64,000 bases of DNA, from NCBI RefSeq assembly GCF_008298035.1, contig NZ_CP042910.1:62001-126000 (forward strand). The letters are read 5' to 3'. The DNA comes from Gimesia maris (GTDB lineage Bacteria > Planctomycetota > Planctomycetia > Planctomycetales > Planctomycetaceae). Positions 52,184-60,899 of this stretch are shown here, in pieces. How positions within the stretch are numbered: the stretch's first letter is position 1; every line of letters starts with the position of its first letter. Below the pieces are notes generated by a model. That model saw only the letters and a program-made list of their open reading frames with translations. It did not search any database and was not told the DNA's origin. Position numbers and translations under genes: made by a program.

Positions 52184-54115
52184 TCAATAATCGATGTCGT
52201 CTGCTTCAATCGCTTCCTGCATGATCAGGTCATAACGCAGGCTGGCATCTTTTCCGAACAGTTGTGCGAATGTGGCGTCCGCTTCCAGCTGGCTGTCGAT
52301 ATCTACTTTCAGTAATACGCGGTGTTTGGGGTCCAGCGTCGTCTCTTTAAGCTCGCTGGCGGTCATTTCCCCCAGACCTTTAAAGCGACCAATCTCGTAC
52401 TTGCGGTTCGCTCCCAGTGATTCGACGATCTCTTCCTTCTGGGCATCATCCTGGGCATAGTGCTTCTCGTTACCCACCTTGATGCAATACAGTGGCGGCT
52501 GGGCCAGAAACAGCTTGCCCTGACGAATCAGTTCCCGCATATGCCGGAAGAAGAACGTCAGCAGCAGCGTACTGATATGATAACCATCGCTGTCGGCATC
52601 CATCAGCAGGATGATGCGGTTGTAACGCAGATTCATAATCTCAAAATTCGGGCCAATCCCGGTTCCCAGAGTTTCCACGAGGTCTTTGATTTCCTGGTTC
52701 CCCATGATTTTGGAAATGGCCAACGATTCGGTATTCAGAACTTTACCACGCAGAGGCAGTACCGCCTGAATGCGGCTGTCGCGTCCCATGGCCGCCGTAC
52801 CACCCGCCGACAGACCTTCGACCAGAAACAGTTCTGATTCTTCCGGCTTATTCGAGCGGCAGTCGAGCAGTTTGCCCGGCAGCGTCGATTTGCGGTTCGT
52901 GACCGATTTTCGCCGTACTTCTTTCTGGGCATCGCGACTGGCCATTCGTGCCCGCGCCGCGAGGACGATCCGCCCTACGACTGCATCCGCGATACTCGGG
53001 TTCTGATTTAACCAGGTTTCCAGCAGCGGTCGGACGATCCCTTCAACAAAACCGCTGACTTCAGGGTTATTCAGCTTCTCTTTGGTCTGCCCCTGAAACA
53101 TGGGGTCATTATGGAAGACGGAGATCAGGCAGAGTACGCCTTCACGGATGTCGTCCGTGGTAATCGCCAGCCCTTTGTGCTTGATGTTATGCACGTCCAT
53201 ATAATTTTTGACCGCTTTGGCGATCCCCGAGCGCAACCCGCTTTCGTGTGTTCCCCCGGCATGGGTGCGGATCCCGTTCACATAACTGCGAATCTGCTCA
53301 TCAGTGGCGTCGGTCCATCTTAAAACCATTTCCACGCGAATGTTTTTATCTTCCTTTTCCGCGAAGAACAGCTGTTCGTGAACAGGTTTTTTCTGTTGCT
53401 CCTGGGTCAGTTTTTCCAGATAGCCACGAATCCCTTCCGGATGCGAGAGTTCATGTGTCTCTTTTTTAACTTCATCGCGGAACGTAATTTTCAAACCGCC
53501 ATGAATAAAGGCGACATCTTCCAGGTGCTGACGAATCGTGTCGGCGTTGAAGTGCACGCGACGGAAAATATCATCATCCGGGCGGAAATAGATTTCGGTT
53601 CCATGCCCGCGGAATGGCTTTACCTTTTTAACGGGGGTCGTCGGTTTGCCTTTTTTATACCGCTGCACGTACTGATGGCCGTCGCGCACAACCGTCGCCA
53701 CCATCTCGGTAGACAACGCATTCACCACGGAGGATCCAACACCATGCAGACCACCGCTGCGGGCATAGTTTTTGTCAGAGAACTTTCCGCCGGCATGCAG
53801 TGTCGTGAGAATCAGTTCCAGAGCCGACTTTTTGGTTTTGGAATGCTTATCGACGGGAATGCCACGGCCGTTGTCTTTCACGCTGCAGGAAGCGCCATCT
53901 TTATGCAGGGTGACGATGATGGTATCAGCTTCTTTGGCCAGATATTCGTCGACCGAGTTATCAACGATTTCCCAGAGCAGGTGATGCAGTCCGCGAATAT
54001 CAACGCCACCGATATACATCGAAGGACGGCGACGGACCGCCTCCAGCCCTTCCAGGACTTCAATGTCGTCAGCCGAATATTTTTTTGCGCCGGTTGTTTT
54101 TGCTGCAGTTGCCAT
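52184..54115 (-). CDS. parE: Type IIA topoisomerase subunit B (GyrB/ParE-like)
   Basis: 643 aa. The GHKL ATPase domain shows EIVDNSVDEYLA, VKDNGRGIPVD and GGLHGVGSSVVNALS. The transducer and TOPRIM parts follow, with LFLVEGLSAGGTAAMGRDSR where the family normally has EGDSAGG (Leu435 replaces Asp), RIILLMDADSDGYHISTLLL (metal-binding DxDxDG intact) and RYEIGRFKGLGEM-like KYEIGRFKGLGEMTASELKE near the end. Length fits ParE or short GyrB. It lies 93 nt downstream of the A subunit gene, so the two form a pair acting as gyrase or topoisomerase IV; which one cannot be decided. Gene order A then B is the reverse of the usual gyrB-gyrA. Confidence 0.92.
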   Translation of the reverse strand: MATAAKTTGAKKYSADDIEVLEGLEAVRRRPSMYIGGVDIRGLHHLLWEIVDNSVDEYLAKEADTIIVTLHKDGASCSVKDNGRGIPVDKHSKTKKSALELILTTLHAGGKFSDKNYARSGGLHGVGSSVVNALSTEMVATVVRDGHQYVQRYKKGKPTTPVKKVKPFRGHGTEIYFRPDDDIFRRVHFNADTIRQHLEDVAFIHGGLKITFRDEVKKETHELSHPEGIRGYLEKLTQEQQKKPVHEQLFFAEKEDKNIRVEMVLRWTDATDEQIRSYVNGIRTHAGGTHESGLRSGIAKAVKNYMDVHNIKHKGLAITTDDIREGVLCLISVFHNDPMFQGQTKEKLNNPEVSGFVEGIVRPLLETWLNQNPSIADAVVGRIVLAARARMASRDAQKEVRRKSVTNRKSTLPGKLLDCRSNKPEESELFLVEGLSAGGTAAMGRDSRIQAVLPLRGKVLNTESLAISKIMGNQEIKDLVETLGTGIGPNFEIMNLRYNRIILLMDADSDGYHISTLLLTFFFRHMRELIRQGKLFLAQPPLYCIKVGNEKHYAQDDAQKEEIVESLGANRKYEIGRFKGLGEMTASELKETTLDPKHRVLLKVDIDSQLEADATFAQLFGKDASLRYDLIMQEAIEADDIDY

Positions 54116-54208
54116 AATAGTTTTACTGATTTTTCTCTATTGTAAACGCGAACGAAAACGAGATTATAGGTGTTGATCCAGGGAATCGTAAGTCGAGATA
54201 CGATCAGT

Positions 54209-56617
54209 TTATGCTTCGTCGTCTCCCAGTTCGTCCCAGTCGACCACTTCAATGGGCGGATAGAGGATCTCTGCAAACCCGCTTCGCTGACTGGTTTTCA
54301 CACCTTTGCCACCGCGTGAAGTGACTCCATATTTCATTTGCCCGAAGGTCATTTTTTTGCCTGCGGTATTGATCACACGCAGGCAGTCGCTCGGACGGGT
54401 CAGCTGCAGAACACCGATCACCTGGTCTCCTTTTTCCAGCCTGATGCCCTTAACCCCTTTGCCCGCATTCGAGAGCAGGGCGGCTTCTTCGATCTCACAG
54501 TGCAGAACGCGGGCGTCCTGGGTGGCGATAAACATGGTCTCTGCCTCTTCGACCAGCCCCGCATACACCACACGGTCATCCTTACCCAGGCGGCAGTATT
54601 TGCGACCTGCTTTGGTCGACGCTGTCCGGAACAGGCTGAACGAGATTCGCATAAACTGCCCCTTTTCAGTCACGATCAAAACGTGAGGCGTGGGAAGGGG
54701 CTGCTTTTTTGTCGCTTTGTCCTCTGGGGTAAACCGACTGTCTGTCGTCACCGCTGCCACCAGAACGGCACCATCGCTCATCCTGGCATGCTTCGACAGC
54801 GGTTCACCATAGCCCGAAGAAACAGGGACCTGTTCAATCGGCAGCGTGTAAGCCACACCATCACTCGAGAAGAATACGACATGGTCCAGCGTGCTTCCCG
54901 GTGCGACTGCCAGCACACTGTCCCCTTCGCGGGTTCGGGTTTTGGCCAACTCCTGTGTGCCTTCTTTTGTCTTCAGGCGTCCCACGCGTTTAATCCAGCC
55001 TTCCCGCGAGACGACCACGTTCGTATTTTCGCGAACAATATAGGCCTGCGGATCGAATTCGGTAATCTCTTCCGAGGAACCCAGTTTGGTCTGGCGCTTT
55101 TCCGGAAATTCGTCGGCCAGTTCTTTCAGCTCATTTTCCACCACTTTCCAGAGTCGTTTGTCAGACGCCAGAATCTTTCGAATTTTTTCCGCTTCGGCTT
55201 CTTTCTCTGCCAGCTCTTCGCGAATCGTGTTGATTTCCAGCTTCGAAATCCGGTAGAGCTGCAATTCGAGGATGGCCATCGTCTGGATTTCATCCAAGGG
55301 AAAATTGGCCATCAGCTTTTTGGCGGCATCCTGTTTTCCACTGCTGGCGCGGATCAGTTTGAGGGCTTTATCCAGATCATTAAAAATGATCGCAAAACCT
55401 TTCAGAATATGAATCCGCCGTTCGAGCAGTTGCAGCTGGTATTCAAAACGTTTCCGAACCGAGATAAACCGGAAGTCCAGGAAATACTGCAGCATTTCTT
55501 TCAGATCACAACGCCGAGGCACGAGTACTTCCGATTCATCGGGTACCAGGCAGGTCATATTGACCGAGAAATTCTGCTCCAGATTCGTGTGTTTGTACAA
55601 AAAGGCCATCACGGTTTCCGGGTCCGCATCTGGTTTGATTTCCAGTACGATTTTCAGGCCATTCTTGTCATCCGTTTCATCAGCCACATCCACCAGTTGA
55701 GGCAGTTTCCTCGACTCAACTATCCCGCCGATCTCCGACAGCAGTGAACCGGTTTCCACACCATAGGGGACCGAATACACGACAAGTCGTTGTACACCTT
55801 TCGTGCGCGTGCCTGGTTCGGGCTTCCATTCGCCACGCACTTTCACGGGGCCACGCCCCTCTTTATAAACCGCGGTGAGAGACCGCTTGTCTGTCACAAT
55901 TCGGCCGCCCATCGGAAAGTCAGGGCCTTTGATATGTTTCATCAACTGGGCCACGGTCGCATCGTCATGGTGGATCAGATGCACACAGGCTTTGATGACC
56001 TCACCCAGGTTGTGAGGCGGGATATTGGTCGCCATCCCTACTGCAATCCCGTGGACCCCATTGACCAGCAGGTTGGGGAAGCGGGCCGGCAGCACAACCG
56101 GTTCATCGCGTGTGCCATCATAGTTGGGACGCATTTCCACGGTCTGATAACGCAGTTCGTTCATCAGATGTTCCGCGATCCCCGTCAGACGTGCTTCGGT
56201 ATAACGGGCGGCTGCTGCAGGCAGGCCCATGATGGAACCGAAATTTCCCTGACCATTGATCAACGGACTTCTCAGGTTGAAATCCTGAGCCAGTCGCACC
56301 AGCGCGTCATATACCGAAGCATCCCCGTGTGGATGATAGTTCCCTGTGGTGTCCCCGCAGATTTTCGCACACTTACGTGGCTTCGCATTGGCCATCAGTC
56401 GTAAGTCGTGATACATCACATACAAAATGCGACGTTGTACCGGTTTCAAGCCGTCCCGCACATCGGGCAGGGCACGTGATGTGATCACGGACATGGCATA
56501 GTTCAGATAGCGACGTCGCGTCACATCACTGATGGGGACATATTCGATGCGGTCTGATTCGGTGCCCGGGGTTCCGTTGCCTGCTGTGCCGTTATTGGCC
56601 GATTTTCGCTTAGCCAA
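54209..56617 (-). CDS. parC: Type IIA topoisomerase subunit A (GyrA/ParC-like)
   Basis: 802 aa. Breakage-reunion domain: ALPDVRDGLKPVQRRILYVM, GDTTGNYHPHGDASVYDALV and the catalytic Tyr139 in AAAARYTEARL. A coiled-coil tower (EELAEKEAEAEKIRKILASD) and a C-terminal beta-pinwheel follow (GWIKRVGRLK, VVFFSSDGVAYTLPIEQV, VLIVTEKGQFMRISFSLF, LRVINTAGKKMTFGQMKYGV). A GyrA-box-like SRGGKGVK is at the last blade rather than the first. The quinolone-site Ser is Ala100. No ATG fits; the start is probably TTG 56617 (GGAGAGACCC upstream), 12 nt inside the longest frame. It is cotranscribed with the B subunit. Confidence 0.92.
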   Translation of the reverse strand: MAKRKSANNGTAGNGTPGTESDRIEYVPISDVTRRRYLNYAMSVITSRALPDVRDGLKPVQRRILYVMYHDLRLMANAKPRKCAKICGDTTGNYHPHGDASVYDALVRLAQDFNLRSPLINGQGNFGSIMGLPAAAARYTEARLTGIAEHLMNELRYQTVEMRPNYDGTRDEPVVLPARFPNLLVNGVHGIAVGMATNIPPHNLGEVIKACVHLIHHDDATVAQLMKHIKGPDFPMGGRIVTDKRSLTAVYKEGRGPVKVRGEWKPEPGTRTKGVQRLVVYSVPYGVETGSLLSEIGGIVESRKLPQLVDVADETDDKNGLKIVLEIKPDADPETVMAFLYKHTNLEQNFSVNMTCLVPDESEVLVPRRCDLKEMLQYFLDFRFISVRKRFEYQLQLLERRIHILKGFAIIFNDLDKALKLIRASSGKQDAAKKLMANFPLDEIQTMAILELQLYRISKLEINTIREELAEKEAEAEKIRKILASDKRLWKVVENELKELADEFPEKRQTKLGSSEEITEFDPQAYIVRENTNVVVSREGWIKRVGRLKTKEGTQELAKTRTREGDSVLAVAPGSTLDHVVFFSSDGVAYTLPIEQVPVSSGYGEPLSKHARMSDGAVLVAAVTTDSRFTPEDKATKKQPLPTPHVLIVTEKGQFMRISFSLFRTASTKAGRKYCRLGKDDRVVYAGLVEEAETMFIATQDARVLHCEIEEAALLSNAGKGVKGIRLEKGDQVIGVLQLTRPSDCLRVINTAGKKMTFGQMKYGVTSRGGKGVKTSQRSGFAEILYPPIEVVDWDELGDDEA

Positions 56618-57174
56618 GGGTCTCTCCAATTTATCTGATCAATGCCCCGAAAAAACAGTCGGCCTCTGACTGTTTTCTGCTTCTGAATGTGGGGGGCCTT
56701 ATTCAGAATTCGGGTCAATTCGCCTGGTAGCTTAAGAAAAATATGTCAAATTTTCTGTTTGTGAAAACATTGAGGATTGTATCTGTTGAAGCGATTATTG
56801 AACAGATAAGGCCACTCGTAACCCGTTAAATAGACAATAATTCGGGAAAATAGGACGAATCGTCACTGTGGTTACAAAATGACTCATTCCGACGATTCCT
56901 GCCAGCCGAAATTTGGACTAGTGGCTTTCTTTTTGAGAGGGTCGCTGTCGGGCGATTGAAACATACAAAAAGTGCCGGAACTCTGAAAAGTGAAATTCCC
57001 AGAATTTCTAACTGAACTTCGGTCTTTGTGAAGTGGCATTGCCTGGTTTGTGAACCACGACTGGTTCTGAAAGAAGACAATTGATCATTATAATTGACTG
57101 ACGGGGGTTGGACGAGCCTCTGACCTAGTCTCATTGGTGGAAACCCCACAATAAAAATCCAGGGAGGGATTGTT
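56618..57174. other. Divergent intergenic region with AT-rich promoter area
   Basis: 557 nt between the topoisomerase pair and the exported-protein operon. A perfect TATAAT at 57089-57094 (plus) lies within CAATT...AATTG and 81 nt before the next start, but its -35 (TTCTGA, 18-nt spacer) is poor. No small gene or other structure was recognised. Confidence 0.5.
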
Positions 57175-57945
57175 ATGGCTCAGGCGAGTCTGAAGGTAAC
57201 CCTGCTTACCGGACTGTTACCGGCATTTTTACTGATGGCGCCGGCATTACAGGCTGCTGAACCGGGTGCGGTCAATAATGCGGTTGTCCAGCAGGAATCT
57301 GTTTCGAAATCATCGAAGTATAATCCGATCAGCTGGTTCAAGCGTAAGTTTACCAGTTCTGCTGACAAACAGAATCACGTGAAACAAGTGGCTCACACCG
57401 AGGAAACGGCCCAGGTGAGAAGCAGCCAGACTCCTGTTTCCAGACGGCCGACACTGGGACGTCGCAGTGCATCTCCGTACTACATTCAGCAGGTCAGCAA
57501 TCAGCCGAATATTATTACCTCGACGCCGGCTCCCTTTGAAAACGCGCAACAGGCACGCCCCATCAGCTATGGTCACGGGCATTTCAAAGATCACAAACAA
57601 TATAAAGCCGCTCAGCCACTGCCTGTGATGGAAGGCATGAATGTACTGCCTGGATATCCACAACTGCAGGCACCCCTGTACCCCAGTCCTAAACCGGGTA
57701 TCCCCGATTATGTCGGACGGACCATTATCACCAACCAGGCACTGGCTCCTCAGGAAATGTTGTATGCCCATGAATACAACGCCATGTATGGGCCTTACTA
57801 CTACAACGTCAAAGGCGGCTGGATCTGGACTCCCTTCGGCATGCGGTCTCACGAACGCTGGAAGCTGGAAGGAACCCGGGTCAACGTAAAATATAAATCA
57901 GACTTCGGTTTCTTCCCACGATTCATTCCGCCGATGATCAGATAG
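57175..57945 (+). CDS. Exported Tyr/Pro-rich hypothetical protein
   Basis: 256 aa starting MAQASLKVTLLTGLLPAFLL with cleavage near LQAAEP. The mature protein is basic at its start (WFKRKFTSSADKQNHVK) and rich in Tyr, Pro and Gly (MNVLPGYPQLQAPLYPSPKP, NAMYGPYYYNVKGGWIWTPF). Strong ribosome binding site AGGGAGGGATTGTT precedes the ATG. It is probably an envelope or surface protein; function unknown. First of three small exported genes on this strand (gaps 85 and 42 nt). Confidence 0.82.
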   Translation: MAQASLKVTLLTGLLPAFLLMAPALQAAEPGAVNNAVVQQESVSKSSKYNPISWFKRKFTSSADKQNHVKQVAHTEETAQVRSSQTPVSRRPTLGRRSASPYYIQQVSNQPNIITSTPAPFENAQQARPISYGHGHFKDHKQYKAAQPLPVMEGMNVLPGYPQLQAPLYPSPKPGIPDYVGRTIITNQALAPQEMLYAHEYNAMYGPYYYNVKGGWIWTPFGMRSHERWKLEGTRVNVKYKSDFGFFPRFIPPMIR

Positions 57946-58030
57946 CTGTCATCCAGGAACAAACAGTCTCAACCCGAAAACGTTTATCACACTGAGTCAG
58001 GTACTCAGAGAAACGATCAGGAATATTAAA

Positions 58031-58588
58031 ATGCAGAACTTCACTTATAGATTAGCAGGGCTCGTTGTCGTTGCCGGGATCATGACAGTCCTGTCTGCTT
58101 CACACCTGCAGGCCGGCGAACCGGGCAGTCTGAAACTGAATCAGAAACAAGCCTCCCCGATTCAGCAGGCGGGTTACATCCACGATAAATGTAACTGTAA
58201 ACAAAATCACGTTTACTCTTACTCCGATGGTGCTTCCTATCCCGGCGGTGATTGCCCTCATTGTCGGGCCGGTGGTGCTGGTAAAGGATACCGAACCTCA
58301 GCCGGAATCGGAAAACGAGGCTCGCTGCGGGAATTTTTCCGCTGCAAGTTTGGTTACTTCATTCCCACGGGATGTGGTGGAAAAGGTTGTGCTCCCATTG
58401 GACACTACAAAATGACTTACGCCGTCGATCCCTACTACTTTGATGGACGCGACGGTCGTCTGTATGGTGCTCAGGGTTATGGTGTTCCCATCGCGGTTCC
58501 CCTGGCTCCCAATGTGCATTCCACTTACAACTACGGTTGGGGCGTACCTTCAAGCCGTTTGACTCCGGTCACTCGCATCGTTCAATAA
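58031..58588 (+). CDS. Exported Gly/Tyr/Cys-rich hypothetical protein
   Basis: 185 aa starting MQNFTYRLAGLVVVAGIMTV with cleavage near LQAGEP. Cysteines occur in pairs: DKCNCKQNH, GDCPHCRAGG and later FRCKFGYFIPTGCGGKGCAP, suggesting disulfides or metal binding. The C-terminal half is Tyr-rich (YAVDPYYFDGRDGRLYGAQG). The mature N terminus GEPGSLKLNQKQASPIQQAG shares a short GEPG start with EPGAVNN of the previous protein. Function unknown. Confidence 0.82.
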   Translation: MQNFTYRLAGLVVVAGIMTVLSASHLQAGEPGSLKLNQKQASPIQQAGYIHDKCNCKQNHVYSYSDGASYPGGDCPHCRAGGAGKGYRTSAGIGKRGSLREFFRCKFGYFIPTGCGGKGCAPIGHYKMTYAVDPYYFDGRDGRLYGAQGYGVPIAVPLAPNVHSTYNYGWGVPSSRLTPVTRIVQ

Positions 58589-58630
58589 TCTAAAACACTA
58601 AAATCCTCAATCGGGTCCAGGAAGATTGAT

Positions 58631-59320
58631 ATGAGAATCTTAAACGTGCATATGCTGGCCATTCTCGCAGTGACCGGCGTCATGGCTCACACTGCTCTGA
58701 CCGCCAGCGCAGATGAGAATACGGCTGCCAGTAATGGTCAGATCCAGCAGGTTGGTCATCACGTGCGGGGCGGGGGCTACGAATACAACTGCCCTCCCGG
58801 TTATTCCAACCGCTTTGACGGCGATGGCGTCTACCGGAATTACACCTCGCGGGAAGGAAGAGCTTTCTTAAGAAAGTGTCACACTTCACCCGGTCATGGC
58901 TGGTGTCCTCCTTCCGCTCAGATGATTCAACGCACTCCCGTGCAATACCAGCGGTATTACTCCAATCAGTACATGGGGCAACCCGGACCTGTCGGGCCTG
59001 CAAACTACCCGCAGATTTATATGCCGACCGATACTACTCAGCTCGGTTTCTACTACCAGACCGTACCAACCTGGCAACCACGGGCAGGCATGCTGCCTCC
59101 ACCACCCGATCCAAGCATGTATCACACACGTGACTGCAGTGCCTGTCGCGGACGTGGCTGCAAACACTGTCGTGGCGGTCAGCAGTTCAGTGGCCCCGTT
59201 TATTACTCCACTGGAAGTCCAGTTACTCCAGAGCCGGAAGTTGCCCCAGCCCCGCAACAGGACGCACCTGCCGTGCCACCCGCGCCTTCCAAGCTGAACC
59301 AGGCTTCCTACGAAAAATAA
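58631..59320 (+). CDS. Exported Cys-rich protein with zinc-finger-like CxxCxGxGCxxCxGG
   Basis: 229 aa starting MRILNVHMLAILAVTGVMAH with cleavage near ASADEN. Near residue 180 is DCSACRGRGCKHCRGGQQ, matching half of a DnaJ-type CxxCxGxG zinc finger. Other segments are Tyr/Pro/Gln-rich (YQRYYSNQYMGQPGPVGPAN, MLPPPPDPSMYHTRDC) and there is a Pro/Ala-rich tail (PEPEVAPAPQQDAPAVPPAP). AGGAAGATTGAT precedes the ATG. The gene is followed by a clear terminator, so the three-gene group ends here. Function unknown; envelope location inferred. Confidence 0.82.
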   Translation: MRILNVHMLAILAVTGVMAHTALTASADENTAASNGQIQQVGHHVRGGGYEYNCPPGYSNRFDGDGVYRNYTSREGRAFLRKCHTSPGHGWCPPSAQMIQRTPVQYQRYYSNQYMGQPGPVGPANYPQIYMPTDTTQLGFYYQTVPTWQPRAGMLPPPPDPSMYHTRDCSACRGRGCKHCRGGQQFSGPVYYSTGSPVTPEPEVAPAPQQDAPAVPPAPSKLNQASYEK

Positions 59321-59370
59321 TGCGTCTACTCCTCGATAAGATCGTTTCGTAATAACGATTGGTAATCTGG

Positions 59371-59408
59371 CAGAGCCACCTCTGATCAAAGGGTGGCTCT
59401 GTTTTTTT
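59371..59408 (+). terminator. Intrinsic terminator of the exported-protein group
   Basis: A 10-bp perfect stem CAGAGCCACC (59371-59380) and GGTGGCTCTG (59392-59401), 11-nt loop, then seven T. It is 50 nt after the last stop. Confidence 0.92.
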
Positions 59409-59688
59409 ATGCGGTCTGCACAATCAGCTCTGCAATTTTCAGACTCATCATTCGATCCGGATCAGTTTCTGTACTTGAAGTAAATCGATGCTTCCTTTTT
59501 TGCACACCGTTCAACTGATTACTCAGCTTGAACAGCAGAAATAATTTGAACCTCCATATTCTTTCCGATATCATCAACCAGGCCGGTGAAGTTTCAAAAT
59601 CATGTCGGGACGCATACTCCCGGTTCAGGCATACCCCGCGAAGGTAAACTGAGAAAGATCGTTAATTCTGAATCGAAATGCACATCTC
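59409..59688. other. Intergenic region before the regulatory-like-domain gene
   Basis: 280 nt after the terminator. It contains AT-rich stretches but no clear promoter, repeat or small gene. Confidence 0.4.
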
Positions 59689-60756
59689 ATGCTTCATTCC
59701 AACTCGATAACTATTCCAGATGTGATCCATTTCAGGAAACATCGCCGCAGTTCAGATATTTGGCTTTTCGTTTTATTCCTGACGATTCTCTTGCTGTTAC
59801 ACTCGAATGGCTTCGCTAACGAAACCCGGCACAAGAAACAACAAACCATCAAAGGCACTGTTGTCGATGAACACAACCAGCCCGTCGTCGGAGCCAGGGT
59901 CTTTATTGAGTCGCGGGACTGGTTTGAAATAGACAAGCCAAATCTCGAAACCACAACCGATGCAAAGGGGCGTTTTACACTGACGGACGAACCCCTGCAT
60001 ATTGAGGGGCAGACACTGCAGGCCAAAGATTCACAGAACCGTATGGCACAGCTCTCTCTTCCCTACCCCTCGCAGAAGCATCTAAAACAGCCCGATTTGA
60101 ACCAGCTCCGCCTGCAGTTGAAGCCTCCAAGACGCGTCGAACTGGAAGTCTTTGATGACGCCGGAAAACCGGTTCCCGCAGCGCTCGCTGGCATCATGGA
60201 TCTCGGAAAAACCTGGGGGATTGGCAGAACAGACAGCGCCGGAAAAATTGAATTTCGGGTTCCCCATGATACGGATTTAAAGTATGTCATTGCGCTCCGT
60301 GATGGCTATGGGGCTGACTATCGAGCTTACGGACTGAAACTGGAAGAGAGTATTCAACCTGATGCCAAACCCCCAAAATTTCCCGACCATCCGGTGCAAC
60401 TGACTCTTGATGGCGCACAACCAGTCAAAATCAAACTTGAGTCCGCAGAGGGCAAACCGCTGTCAGGCATCGATATAGAGCCTCTGACGCCACTATTTAA
60501 ACCAGATCAGCCCTTGCCTATGCCGCTGATGCTCATGTTCTACACAACTCGGCAACTTGTACAGACGACAGATGGCACAGGAACCATTGTTTTCGCCTGG
60601 ATACCCCACTGGCAGAAACAACGAATGTATTTTGGAGTCCATAATAAGGAATACATCCCACACAGATTCGTCTATGAGCCTGCCAAAGATAAAGGCGCTT
60701 TCAAGGTTCAACTGAAACCGAAAAAGGACTCATCAGAGAAAGCAACTTTTCCCTGA
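59689..60756 (+). CDS. Exported protein with carboxypeptidase-regulatory-like domain
   Basis: 355 aa. An N-terminal hydrophobic segment (IWLFVLFLTILLLLHSNGFA) precedes a CarboxypepD-reg-like beta sandwich (IKGTVVDEHNQPVVGARVFI ... TTDAKGRFTLTD), then two further beta-rich parts (VELEVFDDAGKPVPAALAGI; VKIKLESAEGKPLSGIDIEP). It belongs to the same module family as the proteins at 8171-10486 and 10713-15332 but is shorter and stands alone. The ribosome binding site for ATG 59689 is weak, so the start is uncertain. Binding or structural role outside the cytoplasm is inferred. Confidence 0.78.
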   Translation: MLHSNSITIPDVIHFRKHRRSSDIWLFVLFLTILLLLHSNGFANETRHKKQQTIKGTVVDEHNQPVVGARVFIESRDWFEIDKPNLETTTDAKGRFTLTDEPLHIEGQTLQAKDSQNRMAQLSLPYPSQKHLKQPDLNQLRLQLKPPRRVELEVFDDAGKPVPAALAGIMDLGKTWGIGRTDSAGKIEFRVPHDTDLKYVIALRDGYGADYRAYGLKLEESIQPDAKPPKFPDHPVQLTLDGAQPVKIKLESAEGKPLSGIDIEPLTPLFKPDQPLPMPLMLMFYTTRQLVQTTDGTGTIVFAWIPHWQKQRMYFGVHNKEYIPHRFVYEPAKDKGAFKVQLKPKKDSSEKATFP

Positions 60757-60899
60757 CAGGATGCTGACTCTATGACTGCATACAGACACCAGGGGAAGTT
60801 CAGAAAAAAACTTGTTTCAAACACAAATCAGATGAATATGAATTCACACACACACAGGATCAACCATGCAATTCACAACGCGCTGTTCCTGCGAGACGG

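Noticed and set aside
54338-55747. A 469-codon open frame on the plus strand within the topoisomerase A gene
   Set aside because: It is antisense to a gene with every family motif present and shows no domain of its own.
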